Source of the DNA: Lentilactobacillus dabitei
GTDB lineage: Bacteria > Bacillota > Bacilli > Lactobacillales > Lactobacillaceae
Assembly: GCF_019061365.1 (NCBI RefSeq)
Contig: NZ_JAHPPD010000007.1
Location: 1 to 52,888 of the forward strand
Length of the DNA stretch: 52,888 bases
Reading direction: 5' to 3'
Below are positions 44,034 to 52,808 of the stretch, piece by piece. A program made the translations under genes and the position numbers. Position 1 is the first letter of the stretch. Each line of letters begins with the position of its first letter. Below the pieces are notes generated by a model that saw nothing but the letters and a program-made list of their open reading frames with translations, ran no database searches and had not been told where the DNA came from.

Positions 44034-45329
44034 ATGATAGATAGATATTCTTTACCAGAAATGAGCAAAATTTGGTCCCTGCATAATCAATATGACGCAT
44101 GGCTTAAAGTAGAAATTGCGATTGATGAGGCTTGGGCTAAGCTAGGTAAGATCCCCGCTGAAGACGTTGAAAAGATTAAAAAGAATGCGAAGTTTGATGT
44201 CGATGGCATCGCTGAAATTGAGGCGGTCACCCATCACGATATTGTTGCCTTTACTCGAGATGTTTCAAAGTCACTTGGTCCGGAAAAGAAATGGGTCCAT
44301 TATGGTGTCACCAGCACAGATGTTGTGGATACAGCTTATGGCGTTCGGATTAAGCAAGCCAACAAAATTATTAAGGAAGATATTGATCATTTTATCGATG
44401 TAATCGCTAAGCAAGCGAAGAAGTACAAGGATACGGTCATGATTGGCCGGACCCACGGTGTTCAAGCTGAGCCAACGACTTTTGGGCTGAAATTAGCCCG
44501 TTGGTACTCAGAAATGAATCGGAATAAGCGCCGGTTTGCAACTGCATCAAAAGAATTGGAAGCTGGCCAAATTTCTGGCGCCGTTGGAACTTTTGCCAAT
44601 GTGCCACCGTTTGTTGAACAGTATGTGTGTGATTCACTTGGATTGCATGCTCAGGAAATTACCAGCCAGATTCTGCCGCGAGATTTGCATGCCGATTATA
44701 TTTCAACCCTGGCATTGATTGCCACCAGCTTGGAAGAGTTTGCGACTGAAATCCGTGGTTTACAACGTTCTGAAATTCATGAAGTTGAAGAGCATTTTGA
44801 TGCTGGTCAAAAGGGCTCTTCCGCAATGCCTCACAAGAAGAATCCAATTGGCTCAGAGAATATCTGCGGGTTGGCAAGGGTGGTTCGTGGGCACATGATT
44901 ACCGCCTATGAAGATGTCCCATTGTGGCATGAACGAGATATTTCGCATTCATCCGCAGAACGAATCATTATTCCAGATACATTGATCTTGCTAGATTACA
45001 TGCTCCATCGTTTCTCCCGAATTTTGGAACGATTAACAGTCTTCCCAGAACGAATGAAGAAAAACATGGGCTTAACGTATGGCTTGATTTATAGCCAACG
45101 TGTCATGTTGAAATTGATTGATTCAGGCATGACCCGAGAACAGGCATATGATTTAGTTCAACCACTGACCAAAAAATCATGGGATGAAGGTGTTCAATTC
45201 CGTGACTTGGTCGAAGCTGATAAGAAGATTACTGATGCCTTAAGCGAAGATCAAATTGCTGACGCCTTTGATTATCATTATCACATTCGTCATGTGGATG
45301 AGATATTTGCCCGAGTGGGATTGGAATAA
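44034..45329 (+). CDS. purB: Adenylosuccinate lyase
   Basis: The 431-residue enzyme splits adenylosuccinate to AMP and fumarate, and SAICAR to AICAR. The fumarase-superfamily signature [11 protein letters not shown] is near residue 262. TSTDVVDTA and [14 protein letters not shown] hold the catalytic histidines. AAAGGAAA precedes the ATG. A tandem of two hairpin elements begins three bases after its stop codon. Confidence 0.96.
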   Translation: MIDRYSLPEMSKIWSLHNQYDAWLKVEIAIDEAWAKLGKIPAEDVEKIKKNAKFDVDGIAEIEAVTHHDIVAFTRDVSKSLGPEKKWVHYGVTSTDVVDTAYGVRIKQANKIIKEDIDHFIDVIAKQAKKYKDTVMIGRTHGVQAEPTTFGLKLARWYSEMNRNKRRFATASKELEAGQISGAVGTFANVPPFVEQYVCDSLGLHAQEITSQILPRDLHADYISTLALIATSLEEFATEIRGLQRSEIHEVEEHFDAGQKGSSAMPHKKNPIGSENICGLARVVRGHMITAYEDVPLWHERDISHSSAERIIIPDTLILLDYMLHRFSRILERLTVFPERMKKNMGLTYGLIYSQRVMLKLIDSGMTREQAYDLVQPLTKKSWDEGVQFRDLVEADKKITDALSEDQIADAFDYHYHIRHVDEIFARVGLE

Positions 45330-45332
45330 ATA

Positions 45333-45453
45333 AGTGAGCGGATCCAAGCGGTTAGGGATCGGAATGTAAGTCTCCTCGAACAGAAATTCCGGTTTTGGGA
45401 ATTTTTGTTCGAGGTGCTTACATGCAGATCCCTGCTTGGAGGAGCTGTCCTAA
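45333..45453 (+). repeat. Hairpin repeat element, first of a tandem pair
   Basis: Head GTGAGCGG, arms CCAAGC with GCTTGG, GGGATC with GATCCC, ATGTAAG with CTTACAT, CCTCGAAC with GTTCGAGG and AAATTCC with GGGAATTT, tail GAGCTGTCCTAA. All arms pair. It begins three bases after the purB stop. Confidence 0.92.
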
Positions 45454-45454
45454 A

Positions 45455-45578
45455 ATAAGTGAGCGGATCCAAGCGGTTAGCAACCGGAGCGTAAGCCGCC
45501 TCCGAGGGGAATTCCTGATTCTGGAATTTTTCTCGGAGGTGCTTACGTGCAGGTTGCTGCTTGGAGGAGCTGTCCTAA
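45455..45578 (+). repeat. Hairpin repeat element, second of a tandem pair
   Basis: Head and tail are the same as in the first copy. The inner arms differ: CAACC with GGTTG, GCGTAAG with CTTACGT (one G-T pair), CCTCCGAG with CTCGGAGG and GAATTCC with GGAATTT. The change between neighbours is matched on both sides of the stem. Confidence 0.92.
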
Positions 45579-45618
45579 ACCCCAGTCCAACTTCTTTCCA
45601 ATCACAATAAAAAAATAC

Positions 45619-45671
45619 AAGTTCCACAAGCCAGATTTTAAGCAATTGTTGGCTTGTGGAACTTTTTTTAA
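45619..45671 (+). terminator. Terminator downstream of purB
   Basis: AAGTTCCACAAGCCA and TGGCTTGTGGAACTT form a 15-base perfect stem, followed by seven T. Confidence 0.9.
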
Positions 45672-45679
45672 AAGAATTA

Positions 45680-45708
45680 TTGACAATTCAGTTGAAAAGG
45701 CTTACATT
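45680..45708 (+). promoter_or_regulatory. Promoter of the GH13-MFS unit
   Basis: TTGACA (45680-45685) and TACATT (45703-45708) are separated by 17 bases. The operator begins two bases after the -10. Confidence 0.8.
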
Positions 45709-45709
45709 A

Positions 45710-45731
45710 ATTACGCAATCGTTTGCGTAAT
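45710..45731 (+). promoter_or_regulatory. LacI/MalR-type operator
   Basis: ATTACGCAA and TTGCGTAAT are perfect nine-base arms around TCGT, with the central CG of LacI-family sites. The core GCAATCGTTTGC matches the MalR consensus GCAANCGNTTGC. It should block the promoter start site. Confidence 0.82.
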
Positions 45732-45762
45732 TTTTAAATACTGAATAGAGGAGTGATATTCT

Positions 45763-47439
45763 TTGGACAATTGGTGGAGGAATGCTGTTATTTATCAAGT
45801 ATATCCTGCAAGCTTTCAAGATAGCGATGATGATGGCATCGGTGATTTAAAGGGAATTACGAGCAGGCTAGATTATATAAAAAAATTGGGGGTCGATATT
45901 GTTTGGTTAAGTCCAATATACGAATCACCGCAAGTTGATAATGGCTATGATATTTCTGATTATCAGGCAATTAATCCAACGTTTGGTGATATGGCGGACT
46001 TCGATGCATTACTTGCCAAGGCACATTCACTAGGCCTCAAAATTATGATGGATCTAGTGGTTAACCATACTTCGGATGAGCATAAATGGTTCCAAGAATC
46101 ACGTAAGGGTAAAGATAATCCATATCGAGATTACTACATTTGGCGAGATGGAAAGAATGGTGAAAATCCAAATAACTGGGGATCCTTTTTTACGGGTCCA
46201 GCTTGGAAATATGATGAAGAAACTGATCAGTATTACCTGCATCTATTTGCCCCCCAACAGCCGGATCTAAATTGGGAAAATCCCAAGATGCGTCATTCAA
46301 TTTATGACATGATGAACTGGTGGGCTGATAAAGGAGTCGACGGTTTTCGAATGGATGTCATCAATTATATTTCTAAGCCGAAGGGACTCCCTGATGGTAA
46401 AAAAGCTGATCACGAAAAGTATGCTAATCCTGAGCCGCTCGTTGCCAACGGTCATCGGATCCACGAATTCTTGCAGGAAATGCACCAAAATGTGATGAGT
46501 AAGCATGATTTGGTAACTGTCGGTGAAATGCCCGGTGTAAATGTAACTGAAGCTCGACAATATGCCAACTTCGATGACAAGGAACTTAACATGGTTTTTC
46601 AGTTTGAGCACATGGGGTTAGATGGCAGTGATAATCCAACGTTGGGTCGTTGGGGAGATCGTAAAGCATCTTTGAAAGATTTGCGGGCTAATCTAACCAA
46701 ATGGCAGGAAGCGTTATCAGGAACAGCATGGAATTCGCTTTATTGGGATAATCATGATCAGCCGAGGGTGGTTTCTCGCTTTGGGGATGATTCGACTGAG
46801 GAGAATCGAGTGCTTAGTGCCAAAATGCTTGCAACCATGCTTCACATGCAACAAGGAACGCCTTATATCTTCGAAGGTGAAGAAATTGGAATGACTAACG
46901 CATATTTCAAGTCAATTGATGACTATGTTGATATTGACTCGATTAACGCCTATCAACAATTCGTTGAAGATGAACATCTCATTGATAGTAAATCAATGAT
47001 CAAATATTTGGGACTTCATAGCCGAGATAATGCGAGAACACCAATGCAGTGGAGTTCGGGTAAAAATGCCGGCTTTTCAGCACATGAGCCTTGGGAACAC
47101 ATGAATTCAAATTATAAAACGATCAATGTCGAACGAGCGCTCGCAGATCCCGATTCAGTCTTTTATTACTACCAAAAGTTAATTGAGTTGCGACACACGC
47201 TGCCGGTAATTACTGACGGTAAATATCAATTGGTTGCTGGCAATGAAAATGATGAGGAAGTCTATGCCTTCACACGGAAAAATACCGAGATGACCCTACT
47301 AGTTATTTTAAATGACACAGCACATGACTTAAATCGTCATTATGATGCTCCAAAAGATGCAAAATTATTAATTAGTAATTACGCGGATGACCTTGGTGAT
47401 CACCTGCGTCCATTTGAGGCAAAAGTTTACTCTTATTAA
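45763..47439 (+). CDS. GH13 alpha-glucosidase, oligo-1,6-glucosidase-like
   Basis: The 558-residue protein is a GH13 enzyme of the oligo-1,6-glucosidase/dextran glucosidase group. The nucleophile Asp is in GFRMDVINYI (residue ~197), the acid Glu in TVGEMPG (~255) and the third Asp in WDNHDQPR (~331). Val after the nucleophile (DVI) fits alpha-1,6 rather than alpha-1,4 preference, which usually has Ala. It has no signal peptide and so is intracellular. TTG start behind AGAGGAG. The MFS transporter follows in the same transcript. Confidence 0.92.
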   Translation: MDNWWRNAVIYQVYPASFQDSDDDGIGDLKGITSRLDYIKKLGVDIVWLSPIYESPQVDNGYDISDYQAINPTFGDMADFDALLAKAHSLGLKIMMDLVVNHTSDEHKWFQESRKGKDNPYRDYYIWRDGKNGENPNNWGSFFTGPAWKYDEETDQYYLHLFAPQQPDLNWENPKMRHSIYDMMNWWADKGVDGFRMDVINYISKPKGLPDGKKADHEKYANPEPLVANGHRIHEFLQEMHQNVMSKHDLVTVGEMPGVNVTEARQYANFDDKELNMVFQFEHMGLDGSDNPTLGRWGDRKASLKDLRANLTKWQEALSGTAWNSLYWDNHDQPRVVSRFGDDSTEENRVLSAKMLATMLHMQQGTPYIFEGEEIGMTNAYFKSIDDYVDIDSINAYQQFVEDEHLIDSKSMIKYLGLHSRDNARTPMQWSSGKNAGFSAHEPWEHMNSNYKTINVERALADPDSVFYYYQKLIELRHTLPVITDGKYQLVAGNENDEEVYAFTRKNTEMTLLVILNDTAHDLNRHYDAPKDAKLLISNYADDLGDHLRPFEAKVYSY

Positions 47440-47510
47440 AGTATGAACGTCCCTTAAAATCTAAATTGAGAAATATTGAATTATCTGTTAAATCCTTAGG
47501 GGGAATTAAT

Positions 47511-48890
47511 ATGTCAAAAGTTACCAACGTTTCACCAGAAGATTCTGCGCCTACGCCTGAGCAGGGTACTCTCGACAATCAAATGCCAACGTTACCGATG
47601 AGAACCATCTTTGCCATGACGTTTGGTTGTATTGGGGTGAACATGGCATTTACATTGCAGGGCTCACAAATGAGTCGAATCACCCAGACCATTGGGGTTA
47701 ATCCAAACAGCCTCGGTTTCTTCTTTCTATTACCACCATTGTTAGGGATGATTGTCCAGCCATTATTAGGAAAATATTCTGACCGGACTTGGACTCGCTG
47801 GGGTCGGCGAATTCCATACTTATTATTTGGAACACCGATTGCTGTGATCGTCATGATTATGTTGCCGTTTACCGGATCCTTTGGGTTTGGCTATGGTTCG
47901 TTATTAGCACTTTCATATGCAGCGATTGCCATTGCATTGATGGATTTGTTTAGTAATATCTGTTTGGCGCCCTACCGAATGCTTGCTGGTGACATGGTTA
48001 ACAATGATCAGAAAAATTTGGTATGGTCGTGGCAGCAAATTTTCAGTTATGCAGGCGGAATTTTAGCCGCACTGTTACCTTATATTTTGACAATGTTTGG
48101 CATGTCAAATACCGCTGCCAAAGGAGAGGTACCAAAGACAGTTATCTGGGCTTACTTGATTGGTGCTGCAGTATTGTTAGTGACTAGTTTTGTAACAATT
48201 TTTAATGTTAAAGAATATGATCCCAAAACGCTGGCCAAATATCATGGAATTGATTTACAAAAACAGGCTGCCAAAACGCCTAGTCTTTGGAGCTTGGTCA
48301 AAACGGCTCCCCGCGCTTTCTGGGAACTTTCAATTGTCCAATTGTTCAGTTGGATCGGGATTATGTATACTTGGACCTATGCAACCGGCGCCATGGCTAA
48401 TAATATTCGGCATACAAGTGACCCAGCTTCAGCAGGCTTTCAAGCTGCCGGTAATTGGTATGGGGTAATGACGGCGTTTTATAGTGTTGCCGCTCTGCTT
48501 TGGGGCTTTGTCTATGCGAAAACCAAGCCAACCCAACGAAAATTCTGGTATTCATTCGGACTATTTGCCGACGCAATTAGTATTATTATCACTGCAACTA
48601 CCGGAAATAAATGGATTGCGCTTGCCGCATTTGCCTTATATGGCATTGGTAATTTCACCATTAATACATTGCCATTTACGTTATTAACATCGTCACTCGA
48701 TGGTCAAAATGAGGGGGCTTATCTTGGTTTATTTAATATCGCAATTTGTTTACCACAAATTTTTGGCTCCTTGTTAAGTTTTCTGATTTTTCCAATGCTT
48801 GGAAATAGCCAATCAATGATGATGGTTATCGGCTTTGTTACGATGGTTATCGGTGGCTTCTCCGTTTATATTGTTCACGAGGGTAAGTGA
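47511..48890 (+). CDS. MFS sugar transporter, SLC45/GPH-like
   Basis: The 459-residue protein has 12 predicted helices, with GRRIPYLLFG in the loop after helix two typical of SLC45-type sucrose/maltose-proton symporters and related GPH carriers. It probably imports the disaccharide or oligosaccharide cut by the GH13 enzyme upstream. AGGGGG precedes the ATG. No PTS or ABC sugar component is near, so the pathway is import intact followed by internal hydrolysis. Confidence 0.85.
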   Translation: MSKVTNVSPEDSAPTPEQGTLDNQMPTLPMRTIFAMTFGCIGVNMAFTLQGSQMSRITQTIGVNPNSLGFFFLLPPLLGMIVQPLLGKYSDRTWTRWGRRIPYLLFGTPIAVIVMIMLPFTGSFGFGYGSLLALSYAAIAIALMDLFSNICLAPYRMLAGDMVNNDQKNLVWSWQQIFSYAGGILAALLPYILTMFGMSNTAAKGEVPKTVIWAYLIGAAVLLVTSFVTIFNVKEYDPKTLAKYHGIDLQKQAAKTPSLWSLVKTAPRAFWELSIVQLFSWIGIMYTWTYATGAMANNIRHTSDPASAGFQAAGNWYGVMTAFYSVAALLWGFVYAKTKPTQRKFWYSFGLFADAISIIITATTGNKWIALAAFALYGIGNFTINTLPFTLLTSSLDGQNEGAYLGLFNIAICLPQIFGSLLSFLIFPMLGNSQSMMMVIGFVTMVIGGFSVYIVHEGK

Positions 48891-48979
48891 GCATGATATC
48901 ACCACTCAACATAATTGCTATTCCATTTTACGAAAATTTGGGTAGAATTAATACTAAATGAATGAAAGGAGATCGTCGA

Positions 48980-49993
48980 ATGGCAGCCACAATTAAAGAT
49001 ATCGCGAGAAAAATTGGGGTTGCCCCGTCGACGGTATCCCGAGTTCTCTCGAATAAACCGGGAGTTGGACCAGCAATGACTGAGAGAATTCGTAAGGTTG
49101 CTAAAGAACTAGGATATAAAAAGAACCGGGCAGCTGTGGAACTTGTTAAGCAGCGCAGCAATGTAATTGCCGCGGTTGTGAGTTCAGTTAAAACGAGCTT
49201 TTCAGGCCAAATTATTGATGGGATTCAAGCTGAAGCTGAGAAAAATGGTCTAAATTTGATCATTGTTTATTCTCATAGTGCTGATCCAGTTGAGCAGAAG
49301 AAGGCACTACTAACCGTGATTGAACGGCCAGTTAGGGGGATTTTGTTGTTATCGATCGCTCTTGCAGCTGATAATGTTGCGTTACTGCAAGAATCTCAAA
49401 TTCCATTTTGCTTTCTGTCAATTAGTCTCGATGATCCTGCATTACCGTTTGTGAGTTCTGACGATTGGCAGATTGGCTACCAAACAACTCAATTTCTACT
49501 GAATAAAGGTCACCGGAAAATTGGATTGGCTGCAATTGACAAGTATCCTTATACCGGTCGCTTGCGGTTAGCTGGCTATCGGCAAGCACTCAAAGAGGCC
49601 GGTATTCTTCCACGGGATCAATGGGTTCAACTTGGCGATTATAGTTATGCGGCTGGGAAGCAAGCCATGGTAAACTACGGTGCTCATACAGAGTTAACAG
49701 CCATCATCGCTGGGAGTGATGCAGCTGGGGTTGGCCTTCTTAATCAAGCGCGAATTCTCGGATTGAAAGTGCCTGACGATATTTCAATTCTAAGCATTGA
49801 TGGTACAGAGATGTGTGAAATGGTACAACCACAGCTGACCAGCATTTCCCAAGATTTTTACAAGATGGGCATTGAGGGGGTCAAATATCTCCAATCGATT
49901 GAAATGCATCCGGCCGCTAAAAAGATCCAACAGGAATATACACCAGTTCAAATTGTAGAACGCCAAAGTATCAACAATTTAACAAATAATTGA
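48980..49993 (+). CDS. LacI-family transcriptional regulator
   Basis: The 337-residue protein begins with ATIKDIARKIGVAPSTVSRVLSNKPGVG, the LacI DNA-binding headpiece, and continues with a periplasmic-binding-type sugar-sensing domain (IGLAAIDKYPYTGRLRLAGY). AAAGGAG fixes the start at 48980. It is the obvious candidate to bind the operator at 45710 in front of the GH13 gene. It may be co-transcribed with the enzyme and transporter, or have its own promoter in the 89-base gap before it. Confidence 0.93.
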   Translation: MAATIKDIARKIGVAPSTVSRVLSNKPGVGPAMTERIRKVAKELGYKKNRAAVELVKQRSNVIAAVVSSVKTSFSGQIIDGIQAEAEKNGLNLIIVYSHSADPVEQKKALLTVIERPVRGILLLSIALAADNVALLQESQIPFCFLSISLDDPALPFVSSDDWQIGYQTTQFLLNKGHRKIGLAAIDKYPYTGRLRLAGYRQALKEAGILPRDQWVQLGDYSYAAGKQAMVNYGAHTELTAIIAGSDAAGVGLLNQARILGLKVPDDISILSIDGTEMCEMVQPQLTSISQDFYKMGIEGVKYLQSIEMHPAAKKIQQEYTPVQIVERQSINNLTNN

Positions 49994-50062
49994 GCATTCC
50001 AAGCAATCGAGTGCCCAGCTGGGCTACAGATTAGGGCGAATGGGAATTTGGTCTCAGAATTC

Positions 50063-50115
50063 AAGTGAAAAACGGCAGTGCATTCTGATTTTGGAATGCA
50101 TTGCCGCTTTTGCTT
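50063..50115 (+). terminator. Terminator hairpin of the GCATTC family after lacI
   Basis: AAGTGAAAAACGGCAGTGCATTC pairs with GAATGCATTGCCGCTTTTGCTT with three mismatches. It is a diverged copy of the hairpin at 24789. The arm positions are 50063-50085 and 50094-50115. Confidence 0.7.
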
Positions 50116-50327
50116 AATGATGGAGAACCGGTGCTTGTTGTAAACTTGATCATTATAAAATTCTGATCGGAGTTGACTTCACAAACAATTTACCGACTAA
50201 TACTTAGACAGTTTTATTATTCAAAAGTGACCACTTAGTGGGGCTAACTTACCGGTTACCCAAAATAGCTATGCAAAGTGTCCAATAAATGGTCTAATAA
50301 TACTTGTACCAGGAAGAGATGGTGTTC
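50116..50327 (+). other. Leader region of the LytTR gene
   Basis: No gene is seen here. A palindrome CCACTTAGTGG lies at 50231-50241, and a TAATACT -10-like element precedes the LytTR start. LytTR regulators often bind their own promoter, so this is a candidate autoregulatory site. Confidence 0.4.
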
Positions 50328-50777
50328 ATGAAAGTTCGTGTGGAAATTGACGATGATCTGCAAAACAAGGAAATTGTCATTAGGACACCCAAATATGATG
50401 CCGAGGTTTCACAATTGGTTGATGTTCTTAATGCTCAGACTAGAGAAGTTCAATCGCTGGTTTTCTACAAAGGTGATAGTGAATATTACCTTGATCCGAG
50501 TGATATCTTGTTTTTTGAAACTGAGAATCGGCAAGTCCATGCCCATACGGTTGACGATGAATACGTGATCCATCACCGGCTATACGAACTGGAGATGATG
50601 CTGACTGGGGAGTTCATCAGAATTTCCAAGTCAGCAATCATCAATTTGCACAACATCCTTTCCTTGACACGCTCGGTAGCGGGTGTGGTGGTGAAGTTTC
50701 AAGATTCCAATAAGCAGGTTTATGTATCCAGACGGTATTACCGACCTTTGAAAGACCGACTGGAAAGGAGAGGGTAA
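50328..50777 (+). CDS. LytTR-domain DNA-binding regulator
   Basis: The 149-residue protein has an N-terminal alpha/beta segment and a LytTR DNA-binding domain (about residues 50-145), with YLDPSDILFFETENRQVHAHT and FIRISKSAIINLHNI. It lacks a receiver domain, so it is not a classical response regulator. Small LytTR proteins paired with a membrane protein make up a common two-gene unit in lactobacilli. The next gene begins six bases after the stop. Start by GAAGAGATGG. Confidence 0.87.
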   Translation: MKVRVEIDDDLQNKEIVIRTPKYDAEVSQLVDVLNAQTREVQSLVFYKGDSEYYLDPSDILFFETENRQVHAHTVDDEYVIHHRLYELEMMLTGEFIRISKSAIINLHNILSLTRSVAGVVVKFQDSNKQVYVSRRYYRPLKDRLERRG

Positions 50778-50782
50778 GTGAA

Positions 50783-51517
50783 ATGAATCGAATAAATCGA
50801 CACCGGTGGATTGCTGGAATTGTTTTTCTAGCGGCCGCCATTGCATGGTTGGTTGTTGGGATGGGCTGGTTGAATTTCCACATTAGTATCTTCACGATCG
50901 TGATGACGATCATTCTGGCAATTATTCTGTTATCTTCATTAGTGGATCTCAACATTGCTGGGAGCGTTTTTTCACTGGCATTTCTAAGTATGTTATACGC
51001 GGCTCCACTTGGAATCACAAAAATGGTTCCTTGGTCGATTTTGGGCATTGCACTTTTGGTGACAATCGGATTGTCAATTATTTTTCACCCACATTATTAC
51101 TGGCATCATGGCCGTGCATGGAAGCGGGCATCTGGGTGGGACTATGGTGATGATTGGGGCGATGAAACAATCAATTCATCAGAGCATTCCACTACCACGA
51201 TTAATGCCTCGATGGGGGATACAGTTCGCTATATTGAATCGAATGATTTTAAATTGGCGACTATCCACGCCTCAATGTCGGGTGTTAAGGCGTATTTTGA
51301 TAAGGCCGTCATTACCGGCGATGAAGCAACAATCAATGTGGACGGCTATATGTGTGGCATCAAGCTGTTTGTGCCGAAAGATTGGCAGATCGTTAATAAT
51401 ATTGATCCATATATGAGTAATATTGAAATTTTTAGTAGAGATTCACCGCATGACGGCCCAACTGTATATCTAACGGGGAAAGTCAGCCTGGGTGGTCTGC
51501 AAGTTTATTACATTTAG
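50783..51517 (+). CDS. LiaF-like membrane protein
   Basis: The 244-residue protein has about four N-terminal helices and a C-terminal beta-rich domain with ATIHASMSGVKAYFDKA and DGYMCGIKLFVPKDW. This is the LiaF/cell-wall-active-antibiotic response protein fold. LiaF restrains LiaSR in bacilli. No LiaSR is here, and the partner is probably the LytTR regulator encoded directly upstream. Cell-envelope stress sensing is the likely theme. Confidence 0.82.
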   Translation: MNRINRHRWIAGIVFLAAAIAWLVVGMGWLNFHISIFTIVMTIILAIILLSSLVDLNIAGSVFSLAFLSMLYAAPLGITKMVPWSILGIALLVTIGLSIIFHPHYYWHHGRAWKRASGWDYGDDWGDETINSSEHSTTTINASMGDTVRYIESNDFKLATIHASMSGVKAYFDKAVITGDEATINVDGYMCGIKLFVPKDWQIVNNIDPYMSNIEIFSRDSPHDGPTVYLTGKVSLGGLQVYYI

Positions 51518-51549
51518 GATGTCAAACCATTAATATCTCAAAATTAAAG

Positions 51550-51600
51550 GGATCAAATGCACGCGAAAGAATTGGTAGACGCTTGCATTTGATCCTGATT
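51550..51600 (+). terminator. Terminator-like hairpin with a tRNA-Leu-like loop
   Basis: GGATCAAATGCA and TGCATTTGATCC form a 12-base perfect stem around a 22-base loop containing GAATTGGTAGACGC, which resembles the D-arm of leucine tRNAs. A weak T-rich tail follows. No tRNA gene can be built here. Confidence 0.6.
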
Positions 51601-51774
51601 TTGTTGGCAAAGCTAAAAATAATTGGCTGTGAGTGCCAATGCAAAATAAGTGGCTCACTTATTCCAAGTAACCTTCAAATCAATCATATAGAAAATAAAC
51701 GGACTTCAGTATGCATCATCATATCAGGGGAAGCGGCTGGGAATCAATATGATGGGGATACAAGTGATTTCATT

Positions 51775-52041
51775 CTAAATTTCGCCATGTCTGCCGGTGT
51801 CCAAAAAGCGAATCGTATCGCCCACAATTTCATAAATTAGTAGCCAACTTCCCTTAATAAAGAGTGCTCGCTGGGGTTTGCGACTTTTGATAACGTGGTC
51901 GTCATATTTTTCGGCGACTGGCTGACCGTTAAGTAGCTGTTGCTCGATTTTACTAAAATCAGCTTTTGAATAGCGATTCGCGCGGACCATATTTTGATAA
52001 TGTTTTTTGAAACGTGACTGATATTTGGGCTTGTATTTCAT
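51775..52041 (-). CDS. YafQ-type toxin, degenerate and without antitoxin
   Basis: The 88-residue protein resembles the YafQ/RelE-fold mRNA interferases: the LLNGQPVAEKYDDH and WLLIYEI blocks and the final TGRHGEI match. The usual catalytic stretch between them (as in RECHI.PDW) is changed to RALFIKGSW, so the central His and Asp are gone. No DinJ/RelB antitoxin lies upstream or downstream. It is likely inactive or repurposed. ATG start. Confidence 0.75.
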   Translation of the reverse strand: MKYKPKYQSRFKKHYQNMVRANRYSKADFSKIEQQLLNGQPVAEKYDDHVIKSRKPQRALFIKGSWLLIYEIVGDTIRFLDTGRHGEI

Positions 52042-52126
52042 TGCTTTTCCTTCTCAAAAATGATTTGATGATGGTAAAATTAAACGTTATTTTACGATGG
52101 TCAACCCTTCAAAGTAGGTGAGCAGT

Positions 52127-52324
52127 TTGATAGGTAGAAAATTGATGGGTGGCTTCTTAATTGTTGTTCTAAATATCTCTGGGATTATTTTGCTAGTCGA
52201 TCCAGTGGTGAGCTTCATTCACGGTCAGTTCGATTGGTTGACCATTATCGGAGTTGTCAGTGTCATTTTATTCCTTATGATCATAGATTGGCAATCAATT
52301 TTGGCGGTGAGGAGACATGATTGA
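52127..52324 (+). CDS. Small two-helix membrane protein
   Basis: The 65-residue protein has two predicted membrane segments separated by a short loop (HGQFDW) and ends RRHD. AGGTG sits six bases before the TTG start; a GTG at 52118 is in frame. No family is recognised. A hairpin element follows 37 bases after its stop. Confidence 0.5.
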   Translation: MIGRKLMGGFLIVVLNISGIILLVDPVVSFIHGQFDWLTIIGVVSVILFLMIIDWQSILAVRRHD

Positions 52325-52361
52325 AGGCTGGACAGTTCCAACATTCCTGTGGATATGTAGA

Positions 52362-52484
52362 TTAGGACTGCTCCGCAAAGCAGAAAGCTACACATAAAAA
52401 ACTCTGCCAAAAATTTCAGAACCGGGAATTTCTGGCAGAGGAGACTTATGCTCCGCTTTCTAACCGCTTTGCTCCGCACACTTA
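52362..52484 (-). repeat. Hairpin repeat element, complete copy
   Basis: On the minus strand: head GTGTGCGG, arms GCAAAGC with GCTTTGC, AGAAAGC with GCTTTCT, CATAA with TTATG and CTCTGCCA with TGGCAGAG, then tail GGAGCAGTCCTAA. All arms pair. It lies tail-first after the small membrane protein gene. Confidence 0.88.
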
Positions 52485-52502
52485 CTTTTGCACACAACAA
52501 AA

Positions 52503-52531
52503 AAAGATAAGGCGGGGGAAGCCTTATCTTT
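52503..52531. terminator. Bidirectional terminator
   Basis: AAAGATAAGG and CCTTATCTTT are perfect ten-base arms, with A-rich sequence on the left. Confidence 0.8.
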
Positions 52532-52760
52532 AGTATCAATATTCTGAGGGGAATATGAATATGAAAAGCAACAAATTAATGGGGGGATTAATTTATCACT
52601 CATTATTGGGGGGTGAGAAGAAATAAACATTGTTTATCTCTTTCCATGCTTTTAATATACAGGACAAATATTACTAAAAAATGGCGAAATTATGATTTTT
52701 TTGTGAACTCACAAAAAGGGAGTGGAAAAGCCTGCTGTGTCGCGATATGTATTTTGGAAA
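52532..52760. other. Gene-free region near the right end
   Basis: An AT-rich stretch with several G-runs. I see no gene, ribosome site leading to a plausible protein, or repeat. Confidence 0.4.
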
Positions 52761-52764
52761 AAAA

Positions 52765-52800
52765 GAACTGTGACAAATAAAATTCATTTTGTCGCAGTTC
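52765..52800 (-). terminator. Terminator-like hairpin beside the IS terminus
   Basis: GAACTGTGACAAA and TTTTGTCGCAGTTC pair with one mismatch, and a run of T follows on the minus strand. It would stop transcription coming out of the insertion sequence or from a gene outside the window. Confidence 0.65.
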
Positions 52801-52808
52801 GCTGAATA

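Noticed and set aside
45333-45578. Hairpin elements as integron attC sites
   Set aside because: The TCTAACC stretch resembles an attC core end, but the matching GTTRRRY box at the other end is absent, there is no integrase, and the copies are scattered rather than flanking cassettes.
51550-51600. A complete tRNA-Leu gene
   Set aside because: No acceptor stem, anticodon arm or T-arm can be built around the D-arm-like stretch.
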